Origin: Pseudonocardia abyssalis
GTDB lineage: Bacteria; Actinomycetota; Actinomycetes; Mycobacteriales; Pseudonocardiaceae
Reading direction: 5' to 3'
DNA length: 64,000 nucleotides
Assembly: GCF_019263705.2 (NCBI RefSeq)
Contig: NZ_JADQDK010000001.1
Span: 1,674,001-1,738,000, forward strand
In this document: piece after piece, positions 25,057 to 33,099 of the stretch
How the letters are laid out: every line of letters starts with the position of its first letter
How positions within the stretch are numbered: position 1 is the stretch's first letter
Position numbers and translations under genes: made by a program
The notes under the pieces: generated by a model
Told to the model about the DNA's origin: nothing
The model's input: the letters and a program-made list of their open reading frames with translations, nothing else
The model's database searches: none

Positions 25057-25632
25057 TCAGTCGGCGACCAGGGCGTCCAGCATCGCCCGCAGCGGGGCGC
25101 GGTCGCCGTCGAGGTGGGCGGCCCGGGAGGCCGCGACGTTCTCCGCCGGGTCGATCGCCGCCCAGCGGACGGGGTGGCCCGCGGTACGGGCGAGCTGGCC
25201 GAGGAAGGCGCGCTGGGTGCGGCCGTTGCCCTCGCGGAACGGGTGCAGCCCGTTGATCTCGCCCAGTAACCGGGCCAGGGCGTCGACGAACGTGTCGCGG
25301 TCGAGCCCCTGAAGGCAGCGGTGCCGCGCCAGTTGCCCGAACACGCGCTCGCCCGCCGAGGTCAGGTCACCCGGAGCGCAGAACGCGGCGCCCTTCCCGA
25401 TCGCGACGGTGCGCAGCTCGCCGGCCCAGTCGTAGACGTCGCCGAAGAGGTGGCGGTGGAAGGCCTGCAGGTGCGGGAGGTCGTAGTGGCCCGGGAGGTC
25501 GGCGTGCTCCAGATCGACCAGGCGCGACGCCGAGAAGTCGGACTCCGCCCGGGCCAGCTCCTCGCGGTCGGTGATCCCGAAACGGTTGCGCAGGACCCCG
25601 GAGTCGAGGTCGAGGTAGGGGTCCCAGCTCAC
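25057..25632 (-). CDS. Fic/Doc-family toxin, probable AMP-transferase
   Basis: 191 residues. The Fic motif HPFREGNGRTQR at 130-141 is complete: the catalytic His, the acidic Glu and the Gly-Asn-Gly-Arg anion site. The upstream flap segment ELRTVAIGKGAAF is also present. Fic enzymes with this exact motif, such as VbhT/FicT, transfer AMP to DNA gyrase and topoisomerase IV. It lacks its own inhibitory helix, which the preceding gene supplies. The GTG start overlaps the antitoxin stop by 4 bases, so the two are coupled. Confidence 0.9.
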   Translation of the reverse strand: MSWDPYLDLDSGVLRNRFGITDREELARAESDFSASRLVDLEHADLPGHYDLPHLQAFHRHLFGDVYDWAGELRTVAIGKGAAFCAPGDLTSAGERVFGQLARHRCLQGLDRDTFVDALARLLGEINGLHPFREGNGRTQRAFLGQLARTAGHPVRWAAIDPAENVAASRAAHLDGDRAPLRAMLDALVAD

Positions 25633-25952
25633 CGCGTGTAGTGCTCGGTGAGCCGGCTGCGCATCTCGTCGGTGCCGATCCGTCCGACGGCGACCTCGGA
25701 GAGCAGCCGGTGACCCAGAGCGCTCGGCTCCAGCCCCTCCGCCCGCACCGACGCCAGCGCCGCCTCCACCGCCTCGCGCCGCTCCGCGCGGTCGCGCAGG
25801 TGCTGGTAGTGCGACACCGACATCACGACGGCCTCGGGCTTGCGGTGCGCACCCACGAACACGGGCTCGGCGTCGGGCTCCTGCACCTGCTTCAACGTGG
25901 CCGCCAGCCCGGCGCGGAACTCGCGGAACGACAGCACCTGGGGCAGCAGCAT
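25629..25952 (-). CDS. antitoxin: Phd/YefM-like N-terminus joined to a VbhA-like inhibitory helix
   Basis: 107 residues. Residues 6-57 (VLSFREFRAGLAATLKQV, then PVFVGAHRKPEAVVMS) resemble the Phd/YefM fold, which binds operator DNA. Residues 61-107 match the VbhA antitoxin pattern. They contain SVRAEG at 68-73, which fits the Fic-inhibitory motif (S/T)XXXE(G/N), and then GRIGTDEMRSRL. The Glu of this motif would block ATP binding in the Fic active site. TACGCT is 6 bases before the ATG and a perfect palindrome lies just upstream, consistent with autoregulation. Confidence 0.82.
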   Translation of the reverse strand: MLLPQVLSFREFRAGLAATLKQVQEPDAEPVFVGAHRKPEAVVMSVSHYQHLRDRAERREAVEAALASVRAEGLEPSALGHRLLSEVAVGRIGTDEMRSRLTEHYTR

Positions 25953-25958
25953 GGCCGC

Positions 25959-25964
25959 AGCGTA
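25959..25964 (-). promoter_or_regulatory. -10 box TACGCT, leaderless promoter of the Fic module
   Basis: TACGCT is 6 bases before the ATG at 25952. Confidence 0.55.
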
Positions 25965-25968
25965 CCCG

Positions 25969-25982
25969 GATGCGTACGCATC
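25969..25982. promoter_or_regulatory. palindromic operator of the Fic module
   Basis: GATGCGTACGCATC is a perfect 14-base palindrome 5 bases upstream of the -10 box, in the spacer. This is where a Phd-type antitoxin would repress its own promoter. Confidence 0.6.
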
Positions 25983-25997
25983 TCCCAGAGGTGCAGG

Positions 25998-26993
25998 TCA
26001 GGGTGTCCCGGTCACCAGCGGCCACAGGGCCTCGGCGCCCGCCGCGAGGACGGTGGCACCCAGCTCGGCCTGCCACTGCGCGTCGGATCCGTCCTCGTCG
26101 CGCCACGCCCAGAGCCGGGTCGTGAGCAGCCGCAGGTCGTGCTCGCGGGTGAAGCCGATCGCCCCGTGGACCTGGTGGGCGATCCGCGCGACCTCGCCCG
26201 CCGCCTCCCCGGTGCGCGCCTTCGCGGCGGCCACGGCGAACGCGGTGGACGGTGCGCCGAACCCGTCGCGGTCGGCGGTGGCGGCCGCCGCGGACGCCGC
26301 GGCACCCGACGCCGCCACCTCCGACGCGGCCAGCGCGAGCTGCTGCTGCACGGCCTGGAACTTGCCGATCGGGCGACCGAACTGCACCCGCTCCCCCGCG
26401 TACCGCACGGTCCGGGCCAGCGCCCCGCGGGCGGCCCCGGCGAGCAACTGGGCCCGCCCGAGCGCGGCGCGCAGCCGGAACTCGGCGGCCGCACCCGGCG
26501 CGAGATCGGCCCGGGCCGCGACGACCTCGGGCCGGGTCACCGTGTCGCGGGGCTCCTCGGCGAGGTTCGCCCCCGCGGTGATCTCCAGCCCGTCGACGGT
26601 CAGGAGCAGCACCTCCGACGGCGTCAGCACGACGATCCCGGCCACCTCCCGCGCCCACGCGACGCGGGTGAGGGTGTCGCCGTCGGCGGCCACCGCCGTG
26701 AGCGGGCCGTCGGGCACCGCGATGCCGTGGGAGTGCAGCAGCCAGCCGGCCAGCAGGTCGGTCTCGACGAGCGGCACGCGCGCGGCGTGCGCCCCGGTGG
26801 CCTGCAGCACCTCTGCCGCGTCGGCGAACGAGGCCCCGCTCCCCCCGGCCGCCTCGGCCAGCGTGAGCCGGGCGAGCCCGGTCTCCTCCAGCGCCCTCCA
26901 GAGCGCGGCGTCGAGGTCGGTGCCCGTGGACGACGAACCGGAGAGCACGGACTCGGCGAGCTCGAGTACCTCGGACATCTGCCCGGAACCCAT
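25998..26993 (-). CDS. acyl-CoA dehydrogenase family protein, second subunit
   Basis: 331 residues, shorter than the usual 380. The C-terminal half is well preserved (RTVRYAGERVQFGRPIGKFQAVQQ, then HQVHGAIGFTREHDL), while the N-terminal half is diverged. This is typical of the smaller partner in actinobacterial FadE heterodimers, such as those acting on steroid side chains. It starts by a TGATG overlap with the larger dehydrogenase, so the two are made together and probably form one alpha2beta2 enzyme. Confidence 0.85.
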   Translation of the reverse strand: MGSGQMSEVLELAESVLSGSSSTGTDLDAALWRALEETGLARLTLAEAAGGSGASFADAAEVLQATGAHAARVPLVETDLLAGWLLHSHGIAVPDGPLTAVAADGDTLTRVAWAREVAGIVVLTPSEVLLLTVDGLEITAGANLAEEPRDTVTRPEVVAARADLAPGAAAEFRLRAALGRAQLLAGAARGALARTVRYAGERVQFGRPIGKFQAVQQQLALAASEVAASGAAASAAAATADRDGFGAPSTAFAVAAAKARTGEAAGEVARIAHQVHGAIGFTREHDLRLLTTRLWAWRDEDGSDAQWQAELGATVLAAGAEALWPLVTGTP

Positions 26994-28162
26994 CAGCGCA
27001 GCCCCATCCCGCGCGCGACGATCCCGCGCAGCACCTCGTTGGTCCCGCCCCGCAGCGTGAAGCCAGGGGCGTGCAGAACGGCGTCGGCGAGCAGCCGGGC
27101 GAACCCGGACTCCGCACCGGGGTCCGGTGGGATCGCCACCAGCGTGCGCGCCGCGTCGACGATCTCGTTCTCGAACCGCGTACCCAGGTCCTTGACGACG
27201 GCGGCGGCCAGCTCCGGCGCCTCGCCGGACTCCAGCGACCCGGCCACGGCCAGCGACATCCGCCGCAGCGTCCACAGCCGCGACACGATCCGGCCGACCT
27301 CGCGCTCGGTGCCCGACACCCCCGTCAGCTCACCGAGCAGCGCGGTGAGCAGCGGGAACGTCGAGAGGAACCGCTCCGGGCCGCTGCGCTCGAACGCGAG
27401 CTCCCCCGTGACCTGGGCCCAGCCGCCGCCCAGTTCCCCGAGCACCTGCGCGTCGGGGATGAACACGCGGTCGAACACGACCTCGTTGAAGTGGTGCGCC
27501 CCGGTGAGCAGCGGGATGGGGCGGATCTGCACACCCGGGGAGTCGAGGTCGACGATGAACTGCGAGAGCCCGGCGTGCCGGTTCGCGTCGTCCTTCGGAG
27601 CGGAGCGGGCGAGGGCGAAGAACGCGTGCGCGTGGTGCGCGCCGGACGTCCACACCTTCGTGCCGGTCAGCTCCCACCCGCCGTCGACCTGCACCGCCTT
27701 CGTCCGGACGGCGGCGAGGTCGGAGCCGGCGTCGGGCTCGCTCATCCCGATACCGAAGTAGCACTCCCCCGCGGCGATCCGGGGCAGGTAGCGCCGCCGC
27801 TGCTCCTCGGTGCCGAACCGCATGAGCGTGGGCCCGATCTGGCGGTCGGCGACCCAGTGCGCGGCGACGGGGGCGCCCGCGGCGAGCAGTTCCTCGGTGA
27901 CGACGTAGCGGTCCAACGCACCGAGTCCGTGCCCGCCGTACTCGACGGGGATCGTCATGCCGAGCCAGCCGCGCCTGCCCAGCTCCCTGGTGAACCGCTC
28001 GTCCCAGCCGGAGAGCCAGACGTCGGCGCGCGGGCTCCAGGCTCCGGCGGCGCGCTCCTCGGCGAGGAACGCCCGGACCTCGGCCCGCAGCGCGGCGGCG
28101 CGGGGCGGCAGCTCGGTGGGGGGTGGGACCAGCGCCGGCAACCGGCTCAACGTGGACGTCAC
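26993..28162 (-). CDS. acyl-CoA dehydrogenase, first subunit
   Basis: 389 residues with the full ACAD fold. FAD-contact segments are YFGIGMSEPDAGSDLA and LTGTKVWTSGAHHA. The C-terminal GGTNEVLRGIVARG holds a Glu in the catalytic-base position. It would oxidise an acyl-CoA at the alpha-beta bond. The GTG at 28162 is chosen because CAGGAT lies 6 bases upstream; an in-frame ATG 18 bases earlier overlaps that box. It forms an operon with the smaller dehydrogenase. Confidence 0.88.
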   Translation of the reverse strand: MTSTLSRLPALVPPPTELPPRAAALRAEVRAFLAEERAAGAWSPRADVWLSGWDERFTRELGRRGWLGMTIPVEYGGHGLGALDRYVVTEELLAAGAPVAAHWVADRQIGPTLMRFGTEEQRRRYLPRIAAGECYFGIGMSEPDAGSDLAAVRTKAVQVDGGWELTGTKVWTSGAHHAHAFFALARSAPKDDANRHAGLSQFIVDLDSPGVQIRPIPLLTGAHHFNEVVFDRVFIPDAQVLGELGGGWAQVTGELAFERSGPERFLSTFPLLTALLGELTGVSGTEREVGRIVSRLWTLRRMSLAVAGSLESGEAPELAAAVVKDLGTRFENEIVDAARTLVAIPPDPGAESGFARLLADAVLHAPGFTLRGGTNEVLRGIVARGMGLR

Positions 28163-28190
28163 GCATCCATCCTGCGCCATCCCCCCGCGA

Positions 28191-28245
28191 TCGCAGCATG
28201 GCCACCTTCACGCAAGCAGATGGCAGGAAGGTGGCCATGCTGCGA
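28191..28245. repeat. 19-bp perfect inverted repeat in a divergent intergenic region
   Basis: TCGCAGCATGGCCACCTTC (28191-28209) and its exact complement (28227-28245) flank a 17-base loop. It lies between the divergent dehydrogenase and aldehyde dehydrogenase starts, so it is not a simple terminator. Confidence 0.8.
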
Positions 28246-28292
28246 CGGCGGCGGGGCTGCGTCCGGTGTACCCGGATGGCAGCATCGCGGCC

Positions 28293-29765
28293 ATGACGAA
28301 TCCGACCGACGAAGCCCGGGTGCTCGACGCCGTCCCCACCGGCCTGTTCATCGGCGGGTCCTGGCGTCCGGCCGCGTCCGGCGCCACCCTGCCCGTCGAC
28401 GACCCGGCCACGGGGAAGACGCTGGTCGAGGTGTCCGACGCGGGCCCCGAGGACGGGATGGAGGCCCTCGCGGCCGCGTCCGCGGCCCAGGCGTCGTTCG
28501 CCGCGATGGCGCCGCGGGCGCGCGGGGAGATCCTGCGCCGCGCCTACGAGCTGCTCATGGAGCGGATCGACGACCTCGCGCTGCTCATGACCCTGGAGAT
28601 GGGCAAGCCGCTGGCCGAGGCGAAGGGCGAGATCACCTACGCCGCGGAGTTCTTCCGCTGGTTCGGCGAGGAGGCCGTGCGCATCGACGGCGGCTACGCG
28701 GTCGCCCCCGCCGGCAACAGCCGGTTCCTGGTGATGAAGCAGCCGGTCGGCGTGTGCCTGTTCATCACCCCGTGGAACTTCCCGATGGCGATGGGCACCC
28801 GCAAGATCGGGCCCGCGATCGCGGCCGGCTGCGCGATGGTGATCAAGCCCTCGGAGCTGACTCCGCTCTCGATGCACGCGCTCGCCGCGATCCTGGTCGA
28901 GGCCGGCCTGCCCGACGGCGTGCTCAACGTCGTCACCACGTCGAAAGCGGGCGCGGTGATGGAGCCCCTGATCCGCGACGGCCGCGCGCGCAAGCTGTCG
29001 TTCACCGGCTCCACCGCGGTGGGCAAGAAGCTCCTGGAGCAGGCGTCGGAGAAGGTGCTGCGGACGTCGATGGAGCTCGGCGGCAACGCCCCGCTGATCG
29101 TGTTCGACGACGCCGACCTCGACAAGGCCGTCGAGGGCGCGATGGCCGCGAAGATGCGCAACATGGGCGAGGCGTGCACCGCGGCCAACCGGTTCCTGGT
29201 GCACCGCTCGGTCGCCGACGCCTTCGCCGACAAGCTCGCCGCCCGCATGGGCGCGCTCGTCGTCGGCCGCGGCACCGAGGACGGCGTGCAGGTCGGCCCG
29301 CTGGTCAACGCGCGGGGCCGCGAGAAGGTCGTGACGCTGGTGCAGGACGCCCTCGACAAGGGGGCCACGGTGAAGATCGGCGCCGTCCCTGGTGACGGGC
29401 CGGGGCACTTCTACCCGCCCACCGTCCTCACCGGCGTCCCCCTGGAGGCGCGGCTCACCCACGAGGAGATCTTCGGGCCGGTCGCCGCCATCACCGTGTT
29501 CGACGGGGAGGACGAGGCCGTCGCTGCGGCCAACGACACCGAGTTCGGGCTGGTCAGCTACCTGTTCACGGAGAACCTGACGCGCGCGCTCCGCGTCAGC
29601 GAGCGACTGGAGGCCGGGATGATCGGGCTCAACACCGGTCTCGTCTCCAACCCGGCCGCTCCGTTCGGCGGCATCAAGCAGTCCGGCCTGGGCCGGGAGG
29701 GCGGCACCGTCGGCATCGACGAGTTCCTGGAGACCAAGTACGTCGGGATCGCCTTCGGGGGCTGA
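28293..29765 (+). CDS. gabD: NAD(P)-dependent succinate-semialdehyde dehydrogenase-type aldehyde dehydrogenase
   Basis: 490 residues of the ALDH superfamily. ITPWNFPMAMGTRKIGPAI is the nucleotide-binding segment, MELGGNAP contains the general-base Glu, and NMGEACTAANR contains the catalytic Cys. The tail PFGGIKQSGLGREGG is typical of GabD. It should oxidise succinate semialdehyde to succinate, but other small aldehydes are possible because no GABA transaminase lies nearby. ATG 28293 gives the family-like N-terminus. Confidence 0.85.
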   Translation: MTNPTDEARVLDAVPTGLFIGGSWRPAASGATLPVDDPATGKTLVEVSDAGPEDGMEALAAASAAQASFAAMAPRARGEILRRAYELLMERIDDLALLMTLEMGKPLAEAKGEITYAAEFFRWFGEEAVRIDGGYAVAPAGNSRFLVMKQPVGVCLFITPWNFPMAMGTRKIGPAIAAGCAMVIKPSELTPLSMHALAAILVEAGLPDGVLNVVTTSKAGAVMEPLIRDGRARKLSFTGSTAVGKKLLEQASEKVLRTSMELGGNAPLIVFDDADLDKAVEGAMAAKMRNMGEACTAANRFLVHRSVADAFADKLAARMGALVVGRGTEDGVQVGPLVNARGREKVVTLVQDALDKGATVKIGAVPGDGPGHFYPPTVLTGVPLEARLTHEEIFGPVAAITVFDGEDEAVAAANDTEFGLVSYLFTENLTRALRVSERLEAGMIGLNTGLVSNPAAPFGGIKQSGLGREGGTVGIDEFLETKYVGIAFGG

Positions 29766-29776
29766 CCCTGACCTTT

Positions 29777-29797
29777 AGTCGCACAGCTTTTGCGACT
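29777..29797. promoter_or_regulatory. probable metal-responsive operator upstream of the cbiM-like gene
   Basis: AGTCGCA-N7-TGCGACT has perfect 7-base arms and overlaps the expected -35 region of the promoter with -10 TAGCCT at 29814-29819. It may bind a nickel or cobalt repressor; which one is not known. Confidence 0.5.
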
Positions 29798-29813
29798 GCG
29801 GGTAGCACGCGCC

Positions 29814-29819
29814 TAGCCT
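29814..29819 (+). promoter_or_regulatory. -10 box TAGCCT of the cobalt/nickel importer operon
   Basis: TAGCCT is about 45 bases before the first start codon. Unlike most promoters here it gives a leader, which contains GAGGAGG as ribosome binding site at 29852-29858. Confidence 0.5.
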
Positions 29820-29864
29820 GGGCCGATCACCCGGACGGGTGTCCGGGACGCGAGGAGGCGCCAC

Positions 29865-30551
29865 GTGGTTCTCGCCATGCACATGAGTGACGGGCTGGTC
29901 AGCCCGCCCACGGCCCTGCTGTTCGGGGTGATCGCCGCGATCGGCCTCGCGATCGCGGCGACCCGGGCCCGCAGCGACCTCGACGACCGCACGGCCCCGA
30001 TGGCCGGCCTGGTCACGGCGTTCGTGTTCGCCGTCCAGATGATCAACTTCCCGATCCTGCCGGGCGCGTCGGGGCACCTGCTCGGCGGCGCACTCGTCGC
30101 GATCCTGGTCGGCCCGTGGGTCGGATCGATGTGCATCGCGATCGTGCTCGTCGTGCAGGCGGTCCTGTTCGCCGACGGCGGGCTGACGGCGCTGGGCACC
30201 AACATCACGAACATGGCCCTGGTCGGGGTGTTCACCGGCTACCTCGTGGCACTGGCGCTGCGCCGCTTCGCCGTCCGCAGCCGGGCCGGGCTGCTGGCCA
30301 CGGCGTTCGTCGCGGCACTGCTCAACACGGTCGTCGCGGCACTCGCCTTCGTCGGCGAGTACGCCATCGGCGGCGCCGGGGGTGCCTCGCTCGGCACCGT
30401 GTTCACCCTGATGGTGGCCTTCCACGTGCTCATCGGCATCGGTGAGGGCGTGATCACCGCGGCCACCGTCGGCGCCGTCGCCTCCGTCCGGCCCGATCTC
30501 GTCCACCTGCTCCGCACCGCACCCGCCGCCACCGAGAAGAGCCTGTCGTGA
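29865..30551 (+). CDS. cbiM: ECF cobalt/nickel importer substrate-binding membrane subunit CbiM/NikM
   Basis: 228 residues with about seven membrane helices. The functional N-terminus of this family is Met-His-X, which forms the metal site together with a His in the loop SGHLLGGALVAI. Here MHMSDGL is preceded by MVLA if translation starts at GTG 29865, which has GAGGAGG 6 bases upstream. An ATG at 29877 would give MHMSDG directly but has no close ribosome binding site. It is first of a four-gene operon and selects Co2+ or Ni2+. Confidence 0.88.
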   Translation: MVLAMHMSDGLVSPPTALLFGVIAAIGLAIAATRARSDLDDRTAPMAGLVTAFVFAVQMINFPILPGASGHLLGGALVAILVGPWVGSMCIAIVLVVQAVLFADGGLTALGTNITNMALVGVFTGYLVALALRRFAVRSRAGLLATAFVAALLNTVVAALAFVGEYAIGGAGGASLGTVFTLMVAFHVLIGIGEGVITAATVGAVASVRPDLVHLLRTAPAATEKSLS

Positions 30552-30889
30552 GCACCCCGACCCGGTCCCGGACCCGCTTCTACGTCGGGTTCCTGCTCGT
30601 CGCGCTTCTGATCGCGGGCGGGCTGTCCTACTTCGCCAGCTCCGACCCCGACGGCCTCGACAGCGTCACACTCTCCGGCTGCACCCTGGACGGCGCGGGC
30701 GAGCCGGTGGGCGGCACGTGCATCGCGCAGAACGCAGAGGACCACCACCTCTCCGACAGCCCGCTGGCCGACTACGCGATCGGCGGGAGCGAGGGCAGCG
30801 TCGGAGCGGCCGGGATCATCGGGGTGATCGTCACCCTCGTCGTCGCCGGGGGCCTGTTCTGGGTCCTGCGCAAGCGCAGCCCGAAATAG
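30548..30889 (+). CDS. CbiN/NikN-type PDGLE domain subunit
   Basis: 113 residues with one helix near each end (YVGFLLVALLIAGGLSYF and IGVIVTLVVAGGLFWVL) and an external loop carrying the DPDGLD motif. In ECF metal importers this small subunit gives metal transfer to CbiM. GTGA overlap with the cbiM stop and direct overlap with cbiQ indicate tight coupling. Confidence 0.88.
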   Translation: MSTPTRSRTRFYVGFLLVALLIAGGLSYFASSDPDGLDSVTLSGCTLDGAGEPVGGTCIAQNAEDHHLSDSPLADYAIGGSEGSVGAAGIIGVIVTLVVAGGLFWVLRKRSPK

Positions 30890-31653
30890 TGGGCGCCGGA
30901 CATTCCCATCCGCTGTACCTGGTCGGAAACTCGCCGGTGCACCGGCTCCCCGCCGAGGTCAAGATCGTCGCGGCGTTCCTGGGCGTCGTCTGCGTGGTGG
31001 TCACCCCGCGCGAGGCGTTCGCGGTGTTCGGTGGCTACCTGGTACTGCTCGCCGGGGTGTGGGCGGTCGCCCGGATCCCGATCGGCTGGATCGCGGTGCG
31101 CTCGCTGATCGAGGCACCCTTCGTCGTGCTGGCGGTGCTGCTGCCGTTCACCGGCCCGGCACCGTTCGTCGAGTTCGTCGGGCTGACGCTGTCGGAGCCC
31201 GGTCTGCTCGGGGCGTGGAACATCCTGGTCAAGGGCACGCTCGGCGTCCTGACCTCGCTCACGCTCGCCGCCACCACACCCCTGCGCGACCTGCTGCTGG
31301 GCCTGCAGCGGTTGCGGGCGCCGGCGCTGGTCGTCACGATCGCCACCCTCATGCTCCGCTACGTCGACGTCATCGCCGGGGAGGCCCGCCGTATGCGCCT
31401 GGCCCGCATCTCCCGCGGCCACGACCCCCGCTTCCTGTGGCAGGTCGGGGCCACCGCCCGTGGGGTCGGAGCGCTGTTCATCCGGTCCTACGAGCGCGGC
31501 GAGCGCGTCCACCTCGCGATGCTGTCGCGCGGCTGGGCCGGTGAGATGCCCCGGCTCTCCGACACCGTCACCACCCGCCGCAACTGGCTGGTCGGCCTGT
31601 CCCCCGTCGTCGTCGCCGCCGCACTGGCCGTCACCGGGCTGGTGACCGCGTGA
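30889..31653 (+). CDS. cbiQ: ECF importer transmembrane subunit CbiQ
   Basis: 254 residues with four to five membrane helices. The cytoplasmic coupling motif is RSYERGERVHLAMLSRGW, which contacts the ATPase. The GTG start shares its first base with the last base of the preceding TAG stop. It forms the scaffold of the metal importer with CbiM, CbiN and CbiO. Confidence 0.9.
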   Translation: MGAGHSHPLYLVGNSPVHRLPAEVKIVAAFLGVVCVVVTPREAFAVFGGYLVLLAGVWAVARIPIGWIAVRSLIEAPFVVLAVLLPFTGPAPFVEFVGLTLSEPGLLGAWNILVKGTLGVLTSLTLAATTPLRDLLLGLQRLRAPALVVTIATLMLRYVDVIAGEARRMRLARISRGHDPRFLWQVGATARGVGALFIRSYERGERVHLAMLSRGWAGEMPRLSDTVTTRRNWLVGLSPVVVAAALAVTGLVTA

Positions 31654-32408
31654 CCCGCGCAGGGACGACCCGCGCAGGGACGACGTCGCTCGCCGTGTCC
31701 GGGCTGGCCTTCTCCTACCCCGACGGGCACCGGGCCCTGCACGGCGTCGACCTGCACATCGGACGCGGCGAGCGCGTCGCTCTGCTCGGCCCGAACGGCG
31801 CGGGCAAGACCACGCTCGTGCTCCACCTGAACGGGATCCTCACCGCCGGGGCCGGCAGCGTCGCCGTCGGCGGGCTCCCGGTCGTCAAGGAGAACCTCCG
31901 GGAGATCCGGCGCCGCGTCGGCATCGTCTTCCAGGACCCCGACGACCAGCTGTTCATGCCCACCGTCGGCGAGGACGTGGCGTTCGGCCCGGCCAACTTC
32001 GGCGTCACCGGCGACGCGCTGCGCGTCCGGGTGCGCACGGCGCTGGAGCGCGTCGGGATGGCCGAGCACGCCGACCGCTCCCCGCTGCACCTCTCGGGAG
32101 GTCAGCGGCGCCGCGTCGCGCTGGCCACCGTGCTGGCCTGCGAGCCGGAGATCCTCGTCCTCGACGAGCCGTCGTCCAACCTCGACCCCACGGCCCGGCG
32201 CGAGCTGGCCGAGGTGCTGCTCGACCTCGACGTCACGATGCTGATGGTCACCCACGACCTGCCCTACGCCCTGCAGCTGTGCCCGCGCAGCGTGGTGCTC
32301 GACGACGGTGCGGTCGTGGCCGACGGGCCCACCCGCGAGCTCCTCGCCGACCCGGGGATGCTGGCGCGGCACCGCCTGGAGCTGCCGTTCGGGTTCAGCC
32401 TGACGTGA
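31650..32408 (+). CDS. cbiO: ECF importer ATPase CbiO
   Basis: 252 residues. Walker A is GPNGAGKTT, the Q-loop FQDPDDQLF is typical of ECF ATPases, the signature is LSGGQRRR, and Walker B/D-loop reads LVLDEPSSNLD. The GTGA start overlaps the cbiQ stop. A 15-base duplication at 31653-31682 doubles the N-terminal TRAGT. The 3' end overlaps the convergent methyltransferase gene by 14 bases. Confidence 0.92.
   Translation: MTRAGTTRAGTTSLAVSGLAFSYPDGHRALHGVDLHIGRGERVALLGPNGAGKTTLVLHLNGILTAGAGSVAVGGLPVVKENLREIRRRVGIVFQDPDDQLFMPTVGEDVAFGPANFGVTGDALRVRVRTALERVGMAEHADRSPLHLSGGQRRRVALATVLACEPEILVLDEPSSNLDPTARRELAEVLLDLDVTMLMVTHDLPYALQLCPRSVVLDDGAVVADGPTRELLADPGMLARHRLELPFGFSLT
31653..31682 (+). repeat. 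two-copy 15-bp tandem duplication
   Basis: ACCCGCGCAGGGACG occurs twice in a row right after the cbiO start codon and encodes TRAGT twice. It keeps the frame and lies before the first structured strand. Confidence 0.9.
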
Positions 32409-33099
32409 CCCGGGTGGCGAGCAGGACCGTGAGGTACCCCTCGCCGAACCGCCCCGGCACGGACGGGTCCATCGGGCGCAGCTCCTCGACGCAGAATCCG
32501 TCGGAGCACAGTGCGCGGAGCTGCCCGTCGGAGAAGCCGAGCCCGCCGCCCAGGGTGCGCCGCTGGTAGACCTCCGCGTCGGTGAGCCCGCTGCCGCCGT
32601 CGGGGCCGAAGCAGACCAGCCCGAACCGCCCACCCGGCGCCAGCGCACGCCGCACCAGGTCGAGGTACTGCGGGCGGCGGTGCGGCGCGACGTGGTGGAG
32701 GCACCCGGAGTCGTAGACGAGGTCGTAGGCGCCCGGCTCCACCACGAGGTCGAACAGGGAGCGGTGGTGCGACGTCACCACGACGCCGGCCGCCGCGGCC
32801 CGTTCCCGCGCCCAGCCCAGGGCCTGCGCGGAGAGGTCGACCGCGTCGACGTCCCAGCCGTGCGCGGCCAGGAACACGGCGTTGCGACCGTGCCCGCAGC
32901 CCAGCTCCAACGCCCGCCCCGGCTGCAGCAGGCCCTGCTCGACCCACCCGGCGAGGTTCTCGTCGGGATCGTCCACGAGGAAGGGGCACGCTCGCGGGCG
33001 GTCGGCGAACAGGGCGTCCCACCGCTCGACGCCCCCTCGGTCGATCAGGAGGGCGTCGAGGAGATCGAGCAGGTCGTCCGGTGTGCGGACGCGCGTCAC
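32395..33099 (-). CDS. class I SAM-dependent methyltransferase
   Basis: 234 residues. Motif I is ALELGCGHGRNAVFLA near residue 66, followed by the acidic strand end VDAVDLS and the motif II/III region AYDLVYDSGCLHHV. The sequence resembles TehB- and thiopurine-type methyltransferases that act on small molecules. Its start overlaps the SPFH stop by 4 bases, placing it last in the NfeD-SPFH-methyltransferase operon. The substrate is unknown. Confidence 0.87.
   Translation of the reverse strand: MTRVRTPDDLLDLLDALLIDRGGVERWDALFADRPRACPFLVDDPDENLAGWVEQGLLQPGRALELGCGHGRNAVFLAAHGWDVDAVDLSAQALGWARERAAAAGVVVTSHHRSLFDLVVEPGAYDLVYDSGCLHHVAPHRRPQYLDLVRRALAPGGRFGLVCFGPDGGSGLTDAEVYQRRTLGGGLGFSDGQLRALCSDGFCVEELRPMDPSVPGRFGEGYLTVLLATRVTSG

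Noticed and set aside
29766..29864. Cobalamin riboswitch upstream of the cobalt/nickel importer
   Set aside because: The gap is only 99 bases, the predicted leader is about 45 bases, and no B12-box-like sequence is visible.
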